Positions 27,843-36,742 of a stretch of DNA of 64,000 nt are shown here, piece after piece. The first letter of the stretch is position 1. Every line of letters starts with the position of its first letter. The notes under the pieces were generated by a model. That model had not been told where the DNA came from, ran no database searches, and saw only the letters and a program-made list of their open reading frames with translations. The position numbers and the translations under genes were made by a program. Source of the DNA: Klebsiella pneumoniae (GTDB lineage: Bacteria > Myxococcota_A > UBA796 > SXON01); assembly GCA_945861635.1 (NCBI GenBank), contig CAMAWH010000010.1:62001-126000 (forward strand), read 5' to 3'.

Positions 27843-28739
27843 TCAGTGCGGCGCCGCCACGAGCACGGCAATCGCGGTCACGAGGAAAAAGAGGCACGTG
27901 AGCTGGATGGGGCGGTCCCGGAGCAGCGTCTCGTCTGGTGCGGCCCCCTCCCCTTTCTGATCCATCAGGTAGATATAGCGAAAGATGCCGTACAGGACAT
28001 GGGGCAGGGTCAAAAGCAGCCACGGCGTCGGCGAGCCGAGTACGGTATACAGGGCGTAGCTGATGATGGTGCCACTGGTCGTAATGGCTTGGAATTCCTG
28101 GAGCATCGCCGGCGAGTAGTGGGCCAGTGACTTCCGCGTGCCCGCGTTCTTGCTCTCCAGCAGCATGATCTCGCCACGCCGCTTGTTGAACCCAAGAAAA
28201 AGCGCGAGAAACGCCGTACACAACAGGAGCCATGGCGAAATCGGCACGGCGATGCCGACCGCACCGGCAACCGCCCGCCAGATGTAGCAGGCAGCGAGAA
28301 ACATGACGTCGAGGATGACGTAGTGCTTGAACAGCATCGAGTACGACAGCGTCGTGATGAAGTAGAGCAGCGCCACCACGGTAAACCACTGGCTGATCGT
28401 CCACGCAATCGCCATCGCCGTCACGACGCATCCCGCCATCAGCACCCACGCGCCGCGAACGGAGATCTCTCCTCGCGCCAACGGGCGATGGCGCTTTTTG
28501 GGATGCTTGCGGTCGGCCTCGATGTCATGAAGGTCGTTGTAGACGTAGCCGGTCGAGGAAAGCAGGCAGAAGGTAACGAATGCGAGTGTCGCGTTCAGCC
28601 ACGAGCGCGTATCCGTGAAGTGGGAGGAGAAGATGAGCGCCGCGAACAACAGGAAGTTCTTCGTCCACTGTTTCGGGCGAAGCGCGGCAAGGGCGGCAAG
28701 CGGGTAGGGCCGTACGGGAGCAGGGGGCATCGAGGTCAT
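27843..28739 (-). CDS. UbiA-family prenyltransferase, decaprenyl-phosphate phosphoribosyltransferase-like
   Basis: A 298-residue polytopic membrane protein with about eight helices. The N-terminal LRPKQWTKNFLLFAA (20-34) and the Asp motif YNDLHDIEADRKHPKKRHRP (67-86) are the signatures of DPPR synthase, the UbiA-family enzyme that attaches phosphoribose to decaprenyl phosphate. In actinobacteria this starts arabinan synthesis, while in proteobacteria the homologues occur in polysaccharide loci. The start overlaps the stop of the Ser/Thr kinase gene by four bases, so the two are translationally coupled. The enzyme's exact donor and acceptor are inferred from the family. Confidence 0.83.
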   Translation of the reverse strand: MTSMPPAPVRPYPLAALAALRPKQWTKNFLLFAALIFSSHFTDTRSWLNATLAFVTFCLLSSTGYVYNDLHDIEADRKHPKKRHRPLARGEISVRGAWVLMAGCVVTAMAIAWTISQWFTVVALLYFITTLSYSMLFKHYVILDVMFLAACYIWRAVAGAVGIAVPISPWLLLCTAFLALFLGFNKRRGEIMLLESKNAGTRKSLAHYSPAMLQEFQAITTSGTIISYALYTVLGSPTPWLLLTLPHVLYGIFRYIYLMDQKGEGAAPDETLLRDRPIQLTCLFFLVTAIAVLVAAPH

Positions 28740-30445
28740 GGCGTTCCTGCGGTCACGGCTTCGAACGACAGGACCCGCATCTGGTTGTAGTCAAGCGTCA
28801 CGGTCGTTTCTCGCGGTGCGCGGCCCGCTTCTTCTACCCGGATGGTGGCCGGCTGCCCGGCGACGAGCGTCGTCGTCACGGGCGACGGCCCCGCGAGCGC
28901 GCGTCCGTCCACGGAAAGGGTACTGGCCGCCGGAAAGGCGACTTCGAGCACCGGGTCGCGTTTCGCAACGACGAACGTTTGGTCGTGGTGGGCACGCCCC
29001 GCGAGCAGGCCGAAGACGAAGCCAGCGACCAACGTCGAGAACGCGAGAATCAAATAGACCGCGTGCACCTGCGACGGCGTCCGGGCAACGAAGCGCACCG
29101 CGGCCGGGGCGCGTACCGGATCGCCCGAGATGGACTTCATCACCGCGGTCGGGGGATCCACCGCTCCCAGGCCTGGATCGGGCCGTATGACCGTCTCCGC
29201 GTCATTGTACGGTCCGGCACCCGCCGGACGGATCAGCGTCGACTCCTCACCCAGGCCGGCGGGCGATGCCCCCTGCGTCGTGACCGCACGAAGCACGTTT
29301 GCCGCCTGCTGGACGGTCGTATCTCCGGGAAATGGCATGCGCGGCACGAACGACGGCGTCGGCGCGACGGTGGGCGCTGGGCGCGCGACCGTCGCCCGGT
29401 CGGACGAGGGGCTGGACTCCTCTTCGTCCAGGACCACGTCGTCCGGGTCGAGGATGCGGGTGTCCTGATCCGGCCCTTCCTTTCGCGCCGCACGACCGTC
29501 GAGTTCGGGAAACAGGCCCCGAAGGAACGCCGCCAGCGTTGACGCCGAAAAAATGAAACCGGCATCGTGAAAGAAACGGTCGAGCGCATCCTTGAACTGC
29601 GTCGCCGTTTGGTACCGCTCTGCCGGATCGGCCTTCAGCGCGTTTTCCACGATGACGTCCAACGCGTAGGGCACGTCGGGATTGACGTAGGACGGGGCAT
29701 CATAGATGCCGCGTCGAACCGCCTCTATCGTGGCGATTTCCCCCGGCTTGCGGAAGGGATGACGGCCGGCCAGCAACTCATACAGCACCACGCCGGCGCT
29801 GAAAATATCGGCGCGCTGGTCTACCCCGAGGCCGCTCGCCTGCTCCGGACTCATGTAGTCAAAGCGCCCCTTGACGATACCGGACATCGTTTCCAGAGCG
29901 CGAACCGACGCTTTGGCGATGCCGAAGTCGGTAAGTTTCACCTCTCCTTGAAAGCTGCAGAGGACGTTGGCCGGCGAAATGTCGCGGTGAACAATGTTGA
30001 GCGGTTGGGGCTTTCCGTTCCGCATCACCTGCCGATTGTGGGCGTATTCCAACCCTTTCAGCATCTCCAACAGCACAAAAACAGCGTGCGGCACCGGCAG
30101 GGTGATGCCCTTGTCCGAACACCGCTTCAACACCTGCCCGAGATCGCGACCGTTCACGTACTCCATCGCGATGTAGTAGTGCTGGTCGATGCTCCCAAGG
30201 TCGAGGATCTGCACGATGTTGGCGTGGGAGAGCAGGCCTGCGATTTTGGCCTCATCGACCAACATATCGACAAACTCGGCGTTTGCCGTAAGGTGTGGGA
30301 GAATACGCTTGATGGCGAACGTGCGGTGAAAGCCTCCGATGCCATCGAGGCGCGCCTTGAAGATTTCCGCCATGCCTCCGGCAGCAATGCGCTCGATGAT
30401 CTGGTATTTTCCGAAGCGCTGGGCGTCGGGAGTGGCGGTGGCCAT
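28736..30445 (-). CDS. Membrane Ser/Thr protein kinase (Hanks-type)
   Basis: A 569-residue protein. The kinase domain covers about residues 12-285 with the Gly loop IAAGGMAEIF (20-29), the ATP lysine Lys46 in FAIKRIL, the catalytic loop HRDISPANVL, the DFG motif and the SPEQASG activation region. Residues 290-460 are a Pro/Thr/Asp-rich linker, followed by one membrane helix (about 465-490, LILAFSTLVAGFVFGLLAG). The C-terminal beta region of about 80 residues resembles PEGA-like repeats. The helix puts the tail in the periplasm, as in many myxobacterial kinases. It is coupled to the prenyltransferase gene by a four-base overlap, suggesting control of envelope polysaccharide synthesis, as an inference. 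Confidence 0.92.
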   Translation of the reverse strand: MATATPDAQRFGKYQIIERIAAGGMAEIFKARLDGIGGFHRTFAIKRILPHLTANAEFVDMLVDEAKIAGLLSHANIVQILDLGSIDQHYYIAMEYVNGRDLGQVLKRCSDKGITLPVPHAVFVLLEMLKGLEYAHNRQVMRNGKPQPLNIVHRDISPANVLCSFQGEVKLTDFGIAKASVRALETMSGIVKGRFDYMSPEQASGLGVDQRADIFSAGVVLYELLAGRHPFRKPGEIATIEAVRRGIYDAPSYVNPDVPYALDVIVENALKADPAERYQTATQFKDALDRFFHDAGFIFSASTLAAFLRGLFPELDGRAARKEGPDQDTRILDPDDVVLDEEESSPSSDRATVARPAPTVAPTPSFVPRMPFPGDTTVQQAANVLRAVTTQGASPAGLGEESTLIRPAGAGPYNDAETVIRPDPGLGAVDPPTAVMKSISGDPVRAPAAVRFVARTPSQVHAVYLILAFSTLVAGFVFGLLAGRAHHDQTFVVAKRDPVLEVAFPAASTLSVDGRALAGPSPVTTTLVAGQPATIRVEEAGRAPRETTVTLDYNQMRVLSFEAVTAGTP

Positions 30446-30501
30446 GGGGTTCAGGTTCGGAGCCTAACTCCCCGGCCCCACTCGCGACGAATGCAACAGA
30501 C

Positions 30502-30529
30502 TTGCAAAAAGTTGCAAATGGAGTAGAGT
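30502..30529 (+). promoter_or_regulatory. Candidate promoter of the Big-domain lipoprotein
   Basis: TTGCAA (30502-30507), spacer 16, TAGAGT (30524-30529), each 4 of 6 to consensus. Transcription would begin near 30536, immediately before the first stem of the structured leader. A second TTGCAA at 30513-30518 makes a direct repeat that could also serve a regulator. Confidence 0.45.
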
Positions 30530-30540
30530 GCGCGCGCTTT

Positions 30541-30628
30541 CGGATGGCTCCGTGGAGAACGTCCATCCGAACCGGCCAGAAACGGCGGGTGCCGTTTCAA
30601 CCGGGGTGCGAATCCCCGAGAGGTTCTC
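30541..30628 (+). promoter_or_regulatory. Structured 5' leader (three consecutive hairpins), class unknown
   Basis: Three adjacent perfect stems lie between the candidate promoter and the lipoprotein start. They are CGGATGG/CCATCCG (30541-30547 with 30563-30569), GAAACGGC/GCCGTTTC with a GGGT loop (30579-30586 with 30591-30598), and CGGGG/CCCCG (30602-30606 with 30614-30618). The third stem closes a 7-base TGCGAAT loop that resembles a tRNA T-loop. GAGA/TCTC (30618-30621 with 30625-30628) follows and shares a base with stem three, so the two could compete. This compact form suggests a regulatory RNA, but I cannot assign it to a known riboswitch class. Confidence 0.5.
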
Positions 30629-30636
30629 AGAATTCC

Positions 30637-31236
30637 ATGATTGCATTCATCGCTACTCTCCTCGTGGGCTGTGCCCCCGAACCCGCTTCCATCAAGTTCG
30701 ATGGTGACGCTGTCGTCACCGTCCACACCATGGACGCGGTCCCCGTCAACAACGCCACCGTCATGGACAAAGACGGCAAGGCGCTTGAGACCCAGCCGAC
30801 CCTGAACTGGGCCGTCAACCCGGCGACCGTCGCCAAGCTCGACGGCACCAAGGTGTCGCCGGTCGCCAATGGCGAAGCCTCGGTTGAGGCCACTGTGGGC
30901 GCCGTGAAGGGCTCCTACAAGTTCGTCGTTGCGCTTCCGGACAAGGTCGAAATCGCGGGTTACACCGCGGGTTCCGCTTGGCCGGTCGGCGGCGACACGC
31001 AGCTCACCGCCACCGTCAAGGCCGGCGAAGCGGCAATCGACGGCGCCACGGTGACCTGGTCGTCCAACACCGAGACGGTTGCCACTGTCGATGCCACGGG
31101 CAAGGCCCATGGCATCGCGGAAGGCACCGCCACGATCACGGCGACCTCGGGCACCCTCACCGCCACGGTTGACGTCACCATCGGTGGCGCGGCCGTTGCG
31201 GCGGACGCCTCGGCGCCGGCGGCAGTGACCCCGTAG
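30637..31236 (+). CDS. Lipoprotein with Big-type immunoglobulin-like domains
   Basis: A 199-residue lipoprotein from ATG 30637 (signal MIAFIATLLVGC with lipobox Cys12). A longer reading from 30502 would lack a signal peptide and cover the structured leader. The mature protein is almost entirely two Big_2-like bacterial Ig domains: about 25-95 (NNATVMDKDG, TLNWAVNPATVAKL) and about 100-185 (TLTWSS-type TVTWSSNTETVATVDATGKA, then GTATITATSG). Such domains act as spacers or adhesion modules on surface proteins, and here no other domain follows. It stands alone with its own terminator. Confidence 0.82.
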   Translation: MIAFIATLLVGCAPEPASIKFDGDAVVTVHTMDAVPVNNATVMDKDGKALETQPTLNWAVNPATVAKLDGTKVSPVANGEASVEATVGAVKGSYKFVVALPDKVEIAGYTAGSAWPVGGDTQLTATVKAGEAAIDGATVTWSSNTETVATVDATGKAHGIAEGTATITATSGTLTATVDVTIGGAAVAADASAPAAVTP

Positions 31237-31257
31237 TCGTCCTTCGGGGCGAAAGCG

Positions 31258-31298
31258 AACCGCCGGAGGGGGCAACCTCTCCGGCGGTTTCGTTTTTT
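31258..31298 (+). terminator. Intrinsic terminator of the Big-domain lipoprotein gene
   Basis: An 11-bp perfect stem AACCGCCGGAG/CTCCGGCGGTT (31258-31268 with 31279-31289) with a 10-base loop is followed by TCGTTTTTT. This is a textbook rho-independent terminator 21 bases after the stop. Confidence 0.92.
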
Positions 31299-31340
31299 GC
31301 TGCCCTTGTTGTGGGCCGATCGCCCGAAAAATCGCTCGAG

Positions 31341-32255
31341 CTACAGATCTTCGTGGCACGTCGCGTGGAGCTTGATCTCGCTCAAGCCGACCTCCGCGTT
31401 CTTTCCTGGGTAGCTATCGACGATTTTAACCGAGACGCCCCCGAAACCGCCGCCCGTATAGCCGTTGCCGCCCGGCACGGCCGCCCACTGCACGTCGGGC
31501 TTGTCCACCAGCACCGTCGTCAGCGTGACGCTGTTCGCCGTCACCGCTACCGTCTTCGGGCGCCCGTAATCCTTACCTGCGCCGACAAAGCCGATACTGC
31601 CAAGCCCAAAACCCGCGCCGTCGATGTCAAACGACGAGCCCGCCGGCCCGGCCCAAAAGGTCTTGGCGTTTCCGTCCGTGCTGAGCTCGACCGCGTGACC
31701 TTCAACGTTGGGCGCACCCCCGGTGACCTTGCCAACGCTGTCGTACTCCTTGAGGTAGACCACCAACTCGGAGATGCCGAGGTTTGGAAAATCCTCCCCG
31801 TCATAGATGTCCACGACGGAGATGCGAACCCGTCCGCCAAAAAGGCCTTCGGCACCGACCTTTATGTCCGGCATGTCGAGAATCTGCCATTCTCGTTTGT
31901 CGGCGATCTGAAGCGTCGCGGTGCCGACTTGCTTTACGTTCTGGTCGTCATCGAGATCGTAGACATCAACGCGAATCGTCTTGGCGCGCGGGTAGTCGGT
32001 GAACGACTCTTCACTCTTGTTCCAGCCCGGCATGATCCCGATCTTATCGACGTCTCCCTTAGGGATATCGACCTCGATCCATTCCCCGCGGTTTGGACTT
32101 TCCCCTGGGACCATCCACGCAGTTTCTGCCTTCCCGTCGATGGCGCTGGCGCCGTTGAAATAGTTGGCGCCGAGCTTACTCTCTGCCTTGAACGCGGACA
32201 CCTTGGCGCCCGCGTATGCGTTGGTAACGGAGAGTAGGACGAGTGCGGTCAACAT
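31341..32255 (-). CDS. Secreted protein with tandem discoidin-like (F5/8 type C) domains
   Basis: A 304-residue secreted protein with a signal peptide (residues 1-15, cleavage after NAYA). The mature part has two discoidin-like beta domains. The first is at about 18-165, with NGASAIDGKAETAWM and GEWIEVDI, the pattern of NADase-type glycan-binding or F5/8C domains. The second is at about 175-300, with STDGNAKTFW and a C-terminal HATCHEDL. Both suggest carbohydrate or surface binding. ATG 32255 was preferred to 32303 because it follows a GGAG ribosome binding site and gives a clean signal peptide. The gene is the last of a long same-strand run of secreted proteins. Confidence 0.78.
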   Translation of the reverse strand: MLTALVLLSVTNAYAGAKVSAFKAESKLGANYFNGASAIDGKAETAWMVPGESPNRGEWIEVDIPKGDVDKIGIMPGWNKSEESFTDYPRAKTIRVDVYDLDDDQNVKQVGTATLQIADKREWQILDMPDIKVGAEGLFGGRVRISVVDIYDGEDFPNLGISELVVYLKEYDSVGKVTGGAPNVEGHAVELSTDGNAKTFWAGPAGSSFDIDGAGFGLGSIGFVGAGKDYGRPKTVAVTANSVTLTTVLVDKPDVQWAAVPGGNGYTGGGFGGVSVKIVDSYPGKNAEVGLSEIKLHATCHEDL

Positions 32256-32330
32256 GGGGGGTTCTCCAAGGCGCGCAGTTGTACCACACCGGCGCCCCCG
32301 CAACGACCCGCGGCAGCCCGAGCTATTCCG

Positions 32331-33641
32331 CTACTTCGAATACGCGAGCTGGATGCCGAGCCCGACCTGCGTTTTTGTGCCGGTTGCCACCTTGCCCCAC
32401 TGACCGACCGGCGTGCCGACCGGCTCGCCGATTTCTCGCAGCACACCATCTCCGTCGATGTCAGCAAACGCCCAAACATACGCGACAGAGTTTCCAGGCA
32501 CCTGCAGGCTGTACGGAAGTACGCCCGCCGCCATCGCCGCTTCGTCAAACGTGTTGTGATCGTACGCCAGCGTCTCAAGATCCGAGACATTCAGCGTATC
32601 CCCGGGCTTTCGCATGAGCGCTGCGACGTACACCTTCGTACCCGCGGGCGGCGTGCTCAAGTCGTCCAGGAGCGTCACATCGCCGTTGAGCGACAGGAAC
32701 GGCACGATGGAAGGTCCACGATCTCCGAAGGGAATCAGGATGTCCTTGCCCGTGAGGTCAACACTCCCGATGGTCACCGGATTGCCGTCGGTATCGGGGG
32801 CGCTGACATAGCTGCCCCACATGTCCATGGGATCGTACAGCTCGTTCACATTGCTGTCCCATGCGCCCAGGATCTTCACCTTGCTGTCGCCACCCTCACA
32901 GTACCCGATGGAATAGTTCGCCTCGGCGCCGCCGGTGATCTCCGTGGGCGTGTGGTGCGTGGTGTACGACGGCCCCTCTCCCGACTCCGAAAACAGCATG
33001 GTAGCGATGTTTCCATCCACCCACGAACGCGCGATGGTCGCGACGCCGGTGATGCTGTGGGTCGTACAACTTCCGCCCCCGAACGCGTAGTACGGCACCA
33101 TGATGGTGATGTCCGCGTTCGGGTAGGCCGCCCCGTCCGTCACGGAGATGGGTTCATCGAAATTGCCGATCGGCTCGTACGTCGCAATGACGCCGTCCGC
33201 GATCCAATCGACGACCGCGTAGACATGCAGCTGGGTCGCCTCTTTTTCGAGAACGGTCAGCGTGTAGCCATCGAGCGATCCGTCCGTTGCGGGGGTCAGC
33301 GCATCTTGCGCAAAGTAGTTCAGCTCGCCGCTCATCCGGTCGGTTTCGTAGGCCGTCACGAAGACCTTGCCGAACGGGTAGTACCCGTACGCCTCCGTGA
33401 AGTCCATGAGCACGATGTCCTCGTTGTCACCGACCGTGTAGAGCTGCAACGTGACGCGCCCCGTGACGGTGCCGTCGAGGCCGTACTCATCCTCCTGTGC
33501 CGTGTCCCCCGAATCTTCGAGGTTGGACGTGTCGTTCGACACCCCCGTGTCCGCCACGTCATCTTGATCATCATCCTTTTCACTGACGTTGATCGTACAC
33601 GCGCTGGCGAGAAGGAGAACTGGAAAGCCGATGGTTCGCAT
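32331..33641 (-). CDS. Asp-rich lipoprotein, paralogue of the upstream gene
   Basis: A 436-residue lipoprotein with lipobox ASAC (Cys15) and an acidic DTGVSNDTSNLEDSGDTA-type spacer. The body is beta-rich with repeated Asp/Gly segments. Residues 56-120 (GTVTGRVTLQLYTVGDN, then YYPFGKVFVTAYE) and a C-terminal EF-hand-like loop DIDGDGVLREIGEP (about 398-411) are shared with the paralogue at 33644. No enzymatic motif is visible. It starts 2 bases after the paralogue stop, so the pair is co-transcribed and probably arose by tandem duplication. A calcium-stabilised surface protein is the best guess. Confidence 0.8.
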   Translation of the reverse strand: MRTIGFPVLLLASACTINVSEKDDDQDDVADTGVSNDTSNLEDSGDTAQEDEYGLDGTVTGRVTLQLYTVGDNEDIVLMDFTEAYGYYPFGKVFVTAYETDRMSGELNYFAQDALTPATDGSLDGYTLTVLEKEATQLHVYAVVDWIADGVIATYEPIGNFDEPISVTDGAAYPNADITIMVPYYAFGGGSCTTHSITGVATIARSWVDGNIATMLFSESGEGPSYTTHHTPTEITGGAEANYSIGYCEGGDSKVKILGAWDSNVNELYDPMDMWGSYVSAPDTDGNPVTIGSVDLTGKDILIPFGDRGPSIVPFLSLNGDVTLLDDLSTPPAGTKVYVAALMRKPGDTLNVSDLETLAYDHNTFDEAAMAAGVLPYSLQVPGNSVAYVWAFADIDGDGVLREIGEPVGTPVGQWGKVATGTKTQVGLGIQLAYSK

Positions 33642-33643
33642 GA

Positions 33644-34978
33644 TTATTCCGGAGTGTCGGGGAAGGTGAGCGTGACGTTGAGGTTCTCGACGTTGTCGGT
33701 ACCGGTCGAAACCTTGCCGGATTCGTTCGACGGGGCCCCGAGCGGCTCCCCGTCCTCATGGAGATTGCCATCCGCGTCGAGGTCCGCATACGCCCAGACG
33801 TAGGTGATCGTGTTCGACGGAACGATGAGCATGTAGTTCACGGAATCCCCGACGAAGCTCGCCGGCGTGTACGCGGAGTAGTCATACGCGTCCTTCATTT
33901 CGTCCACGGTGAACGTCGTGTCCGGCCGATACTTCAGCGCGCCGATATAGAACTCCGTACCGGCATCGTAGGCGGCTGCGCCGTCACGAAGGGTGAGCGT
34001 ACCCGACACGGTGTGAAACGGAACGATCGACGAGTTTTCATTCCCGAATGGCAGCTCAATGTTCATGCCCGGCATGTCGGAATCCCCAACGACGATGGGG
34101 TTGCCCGACGTGCCCTCGGCGTTGACGTACCCGCCCCACTTGTCAGAAGGGTCGATGAGGCCGTTATAGTTCGCATCCCAAGCGGCCACGAGTCGCGAGG
34201 TGCCGAAGTTGGCGCCGACCGTCATCTCGTACGAAGCGTCGGCGCCGCCCTTGCGAGGCACGGGCGAGAAGCTGGTCATGTAGTACGGGCCCAAACCCGC
34301 GTTGTCGTAGAGCATCGTCACGGTCGTGCCGCCCGCGTACCCGACGGTGATGTCCACATCCCCGCTGATGGTCACCCAGGGGCCCCCGGTCGAGCCGTCC
34401 CCGATGCCGCCGCCGCCGCCGTCGAAGTTGTAATACGGCACGACGATCGGGATTTCGACGCCGCTCGTCTCCTCTCCCGCTTCGATTTCGATGGCATCGG
34501 GCCAGACGCCCAACGGCTCGTTGGGAGAGAGAATTCCATCTCCCCAGTAGTCGAGCACCGCGTAGACATAGACGCTGTCGGCCTCGTCGGGGTCGATCTT
34601 CAACGAGAACGGGCTGCCCGCGTGGTCGGGGGCGTAGACCACGTAATCGTCGTGGTACACGATCGCGCCCTCGTCCGTCACCGTGTACGCCGCAACGAAA
34701 ATGTCCCCAAAGGGGAAGCGCCCCGGCCCGTACACCTCATCCCAATCCAGCGCTTCCCGGTCACCGTTCGCGTCGGTCGTGTACAGCGACACGGTAACGA
34801 TGCCGGTGATCGTGCCGTCACCCGTTGCGGGATCCTCCGTGTCGATCGCCGAGTCCCCCGCCGAATCTCCGGGGAGCGAATCGGTCAATCCCTCCTCACC
34901 ATCTTCCTTGGCGGGAGCGTCGGGCGCAGTACAAGCCCACCCGAACGAGAGCGGAATGACCCACGAGAATCGAACCAT
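33644..34978 (-). CDS. Asp-rich lipoprotein, paralogue of the downstream gene
   Basis: A 444-residue lipoprotein with lipobox WAC (Cys16, a slightly unusual GWAC box) and an acidic Ser/Asp/Thr spacer (residues 20-55). The body aligns by eye with the next protein: GTITGIVTVSLYTTDANGD, RFPFGDIFVAAYT, VPYYNFDGGGGG, and an EF-hand-like DLDADGNLHEDGEP (about 400-413). The sequence pair is divergent, so the duplication is old. Function is unknown. It has its own start with no gene directly upstream on this strand for 72 bases. Confidence 0.8.
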   Translation of the reverse strand: MVRFSWVIPLSFGWACTAPDAPAKEDGEEGLTDSLPGDSAGDSAIDTEDPATGDGTITGIVTVSLYTTDANGDREALDWDEVYGPGRFPFGDIFVAAYTVTDEGAIVYHDDYVVYAPDHAGSPFSLKIDPDEADSVYVYAVLDYWGDGILSPNEPLGVWPDAIEIEAGEETSGVEIPIVVPYYNFDGGGGGIGDGSTGGPWVTISGDVDITVGYAGGTTVTMLYDNAGLGPYYMTSFSPVPRKGGADASYEMTVGANFGTSRLVAAWDANYNGLIDPSDKWGGYVNAEGTSGNPIVVGDSDMPGMNIELPFGNENSSIVPFHTVSGTLTLRDGAAAYDAGTEFYIGALKYRPDTTFTVDEMKDAYDYSAYTPASFVGDSVNYMLIVPSNTITYVWAYADLDADGNLHEDGEPLGAPSNESGKVSTGTDNVENLNVTLTFPDTPE

Positions 34979-35050
34979 GCGACCTCCGGCGACTCGGATG
35001 CACGAGCCGCGCGGAACGATGGTACCGCAAATGTAGCCGCAGCGCGGATC

Positions 35051-36742
35051 TTACTTTTGATCGACGATCAAGAACTCGACGCGACGGTTCTGCGCGCGAT
35101 GTTCCTCAGAATCGTTAGCTACGAGCGGCATACTTTCGCCGAAACCCGCGGACTGGAGGCGGCCGGCCTCGACGCCCTTCCCGGAGAGGTAGGCCAGCAC
35201 CGACTTTGCGCGGCCTTGCGACAGCGTGAAGTTCTGCATGTCTCCGCCAACGTCGTCCGTATGACCCTCGATGCGAATCTTGAGCAGCTGCGGATTCGCG
35301 ACGATGACCTGCGCGATTTCATTGAGCAGGTCGAAGCTGCGCTCCTGGATCGTGGTCTTGCCGGTGTCGAAGTAGATGAAGTCGTTGATCCGGATGCGCT
35401 CCTTCTCCACCACGACCCGGGCGTTGTCGTCCGGACACCCGTCTTCGTCACGGTCACCGTCCATGTCTTCTGCGTCGTACGGGCAGCGATCCAACTCGTC
35501 GAGGATGGCGTCCCCATCACTATCGGTCTCCGGGCATCCCTGACGTTCCGGCGTGCCGGCCTCCGACGGACACTTATCGTCCACGTCGTTGACCCCGTCT
35601 TTGTCGTTGTCGGGCTCGGGGCAGCCATCGTTGTCCATGAATCCGTCGTCGTCTTCCGGGTCGTTCGGACACTGGTCCACCGCGTCTTCCCGGCCGTCCG
35701 CGTCGTTGTCCAACTCCGGACAACCGTCGGAGTCCTGGTACCCGTCAAGATCCTCGGCGTCCTTCGCGCATTTATCCATACCATCCGGAATGGAGTCGCG
35801 ATCGGAATCCCGGGCTGCCGGGTCAAACGATGGCGCAAACGCGAGGCCACCGACCACACGATAGTCCGGGGCGCCGACGCCGCCGAGTACACCGATGCCG
35901 CCGCCGGCCGATATCGACAGCCAACGCCCAACCAGCGCCTTCACGCCGAGCAGTGCCTCGGCCGGGTTCTGCGCTCCGCGGCTGCCGAACGACTGACCGT
36001 GGAACTCCGCGGTGATTTCCAACGGCTGGATGAAATGGGCGCCAATGCCGATGCCATACACAATGGCATTTCCGATACTGGCATCGCGAAGCCGCGCGCT
36101 GTCACGCACCATATAGCCGGCGTTGATCGCCGCGCGAAACTTGTAGGTGCGCGCGTGTATCGACGCGTCCGAGTACTCCGCGATCACCATCGGGGTCGCG
36201 GTGACGCCCCCTTCTCCGAAGAAGCTGTCCGCCGCTCCGGTCGGAACGGAAAGCGGAACGGCGATCGCCAGACCAATGGGGAAATAGTCTCGATCGAGGA
36301 TCGCGCCCTTGGGGGTGACGATCAGATCGGCCAACCCCGTTGCCGTGGCCCGTTTTGCATCCCCGCTGGGATTGTCGAGGCTCGTAGGGTCCCACGCGTC
36401 CTGCGTCAGGACGATCGGGAGATCCAGAGAGAGGCTGGCGAAGCGCGTGATTCCCAAGCCGAGCTGAACGTCACCGTTCACGCGACTGCCGACGAGCGCT
36501 TCACTCTTGCCGTCGATCTTGATGCGGTTACCCGCCGCATCGACGATGACGACCGGATTGGCCTCGTAGTTCACCCAAAGCCCGCCCGCGAGCTGAAGAT
36601 TTCCGAGGGTGGCGGCGCCTTGAACGGCCGAGTACCCGTAGAAATCGCCGTGCGGGTGGAAGATCTCGAAGTTCAGCGATGGATCCTGCGCATCTTGAGA
36701 AAACGCAGACGGAACCAGCAACGAAAGCACCGCGAATGTCAT
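35051..36742 (-). CDS. OmpA-family outer-membrane protein with thrombospondin type-3 repeats
   Basis: A 563-residue protein. It has a signal peptide (1-15), then a beta-barrel-like region of about 280 residues with Gly/Leu/Ile strands. About eight Asp-rich TSP3 calcium loops follow (about 300-430, DxDxDGxxDxxDxCP units). The C-terminal OmpA domain (about 440-563) has FDTGKTTI, EGHTDDVGG and NRRVEFLI, which bind peptidoglycan. This domain order is common in deltaproteobacterial outer-membrane proteins that tether the outer membrane to the wall. The start overlaps the stop of the MYXO-CTERM gene by four bases, so they are translated together. Confidence 0.93.
   Translation of the reverse strand: MTFAVLSLLVPSAFSQDAQDPSLNFEIFHPHGDFYGYSAVQGAATLGNLQLAGGLWVNYEANPVVIVDAAGNRIKIDGKSEALVGSRVNGDVQLGLGITRFASLSLDLPIVLTQDAWDPTSLDNPSGDAKRATATGLADLIVTPKGAILDRDYFPIGLAIAVPLSVPTGAADSFFGEGGVTATPMVIAEYSDASIHARTYKFRAAINAGYMVRDSARLRDASIGNAIVYGIGIGAHFIQPLEITAEFHGQSFGSRGAQNPAEALLGVKALVGRWLSISAGGGIGVLGGVGAPDYRVVGGLAFAPSFDPAARDSDRDSIPDGMDKCAKDAEDLDGYQDSDGCPELDNDADGREDAVDQCPNDPEDDDGFMDNDGCPEPDNDKDGVNDVDDKCPSEAGTPERQGCPETDSDGDAILDELDRCPYDAEDMDGDRDEDGCPDDNARVVVEKERIRINDFIYFDTGKTTIQERSFDLLNEIAQVIVANPQLLKIRIEGHTDDVGGDMQNFTLSQGRAKSVLAYLSGKGVEAGRLQSAGFGESMPLVANDSEEHRAQNRRVEFLIVDQK

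Noticed and set aside
30602-30618. T-arm-like hairpin (CGGGG TGCGAAT CCCCG), possible tRNA gene or cobalamin riboswitch
   Set aside because: No acceptor, D or anticodon arms surround it, and the cobalamin core elements (GGGAA, CCGCCACTGT, B12 box) are absent. I keep it only as part of an unassigned leader.
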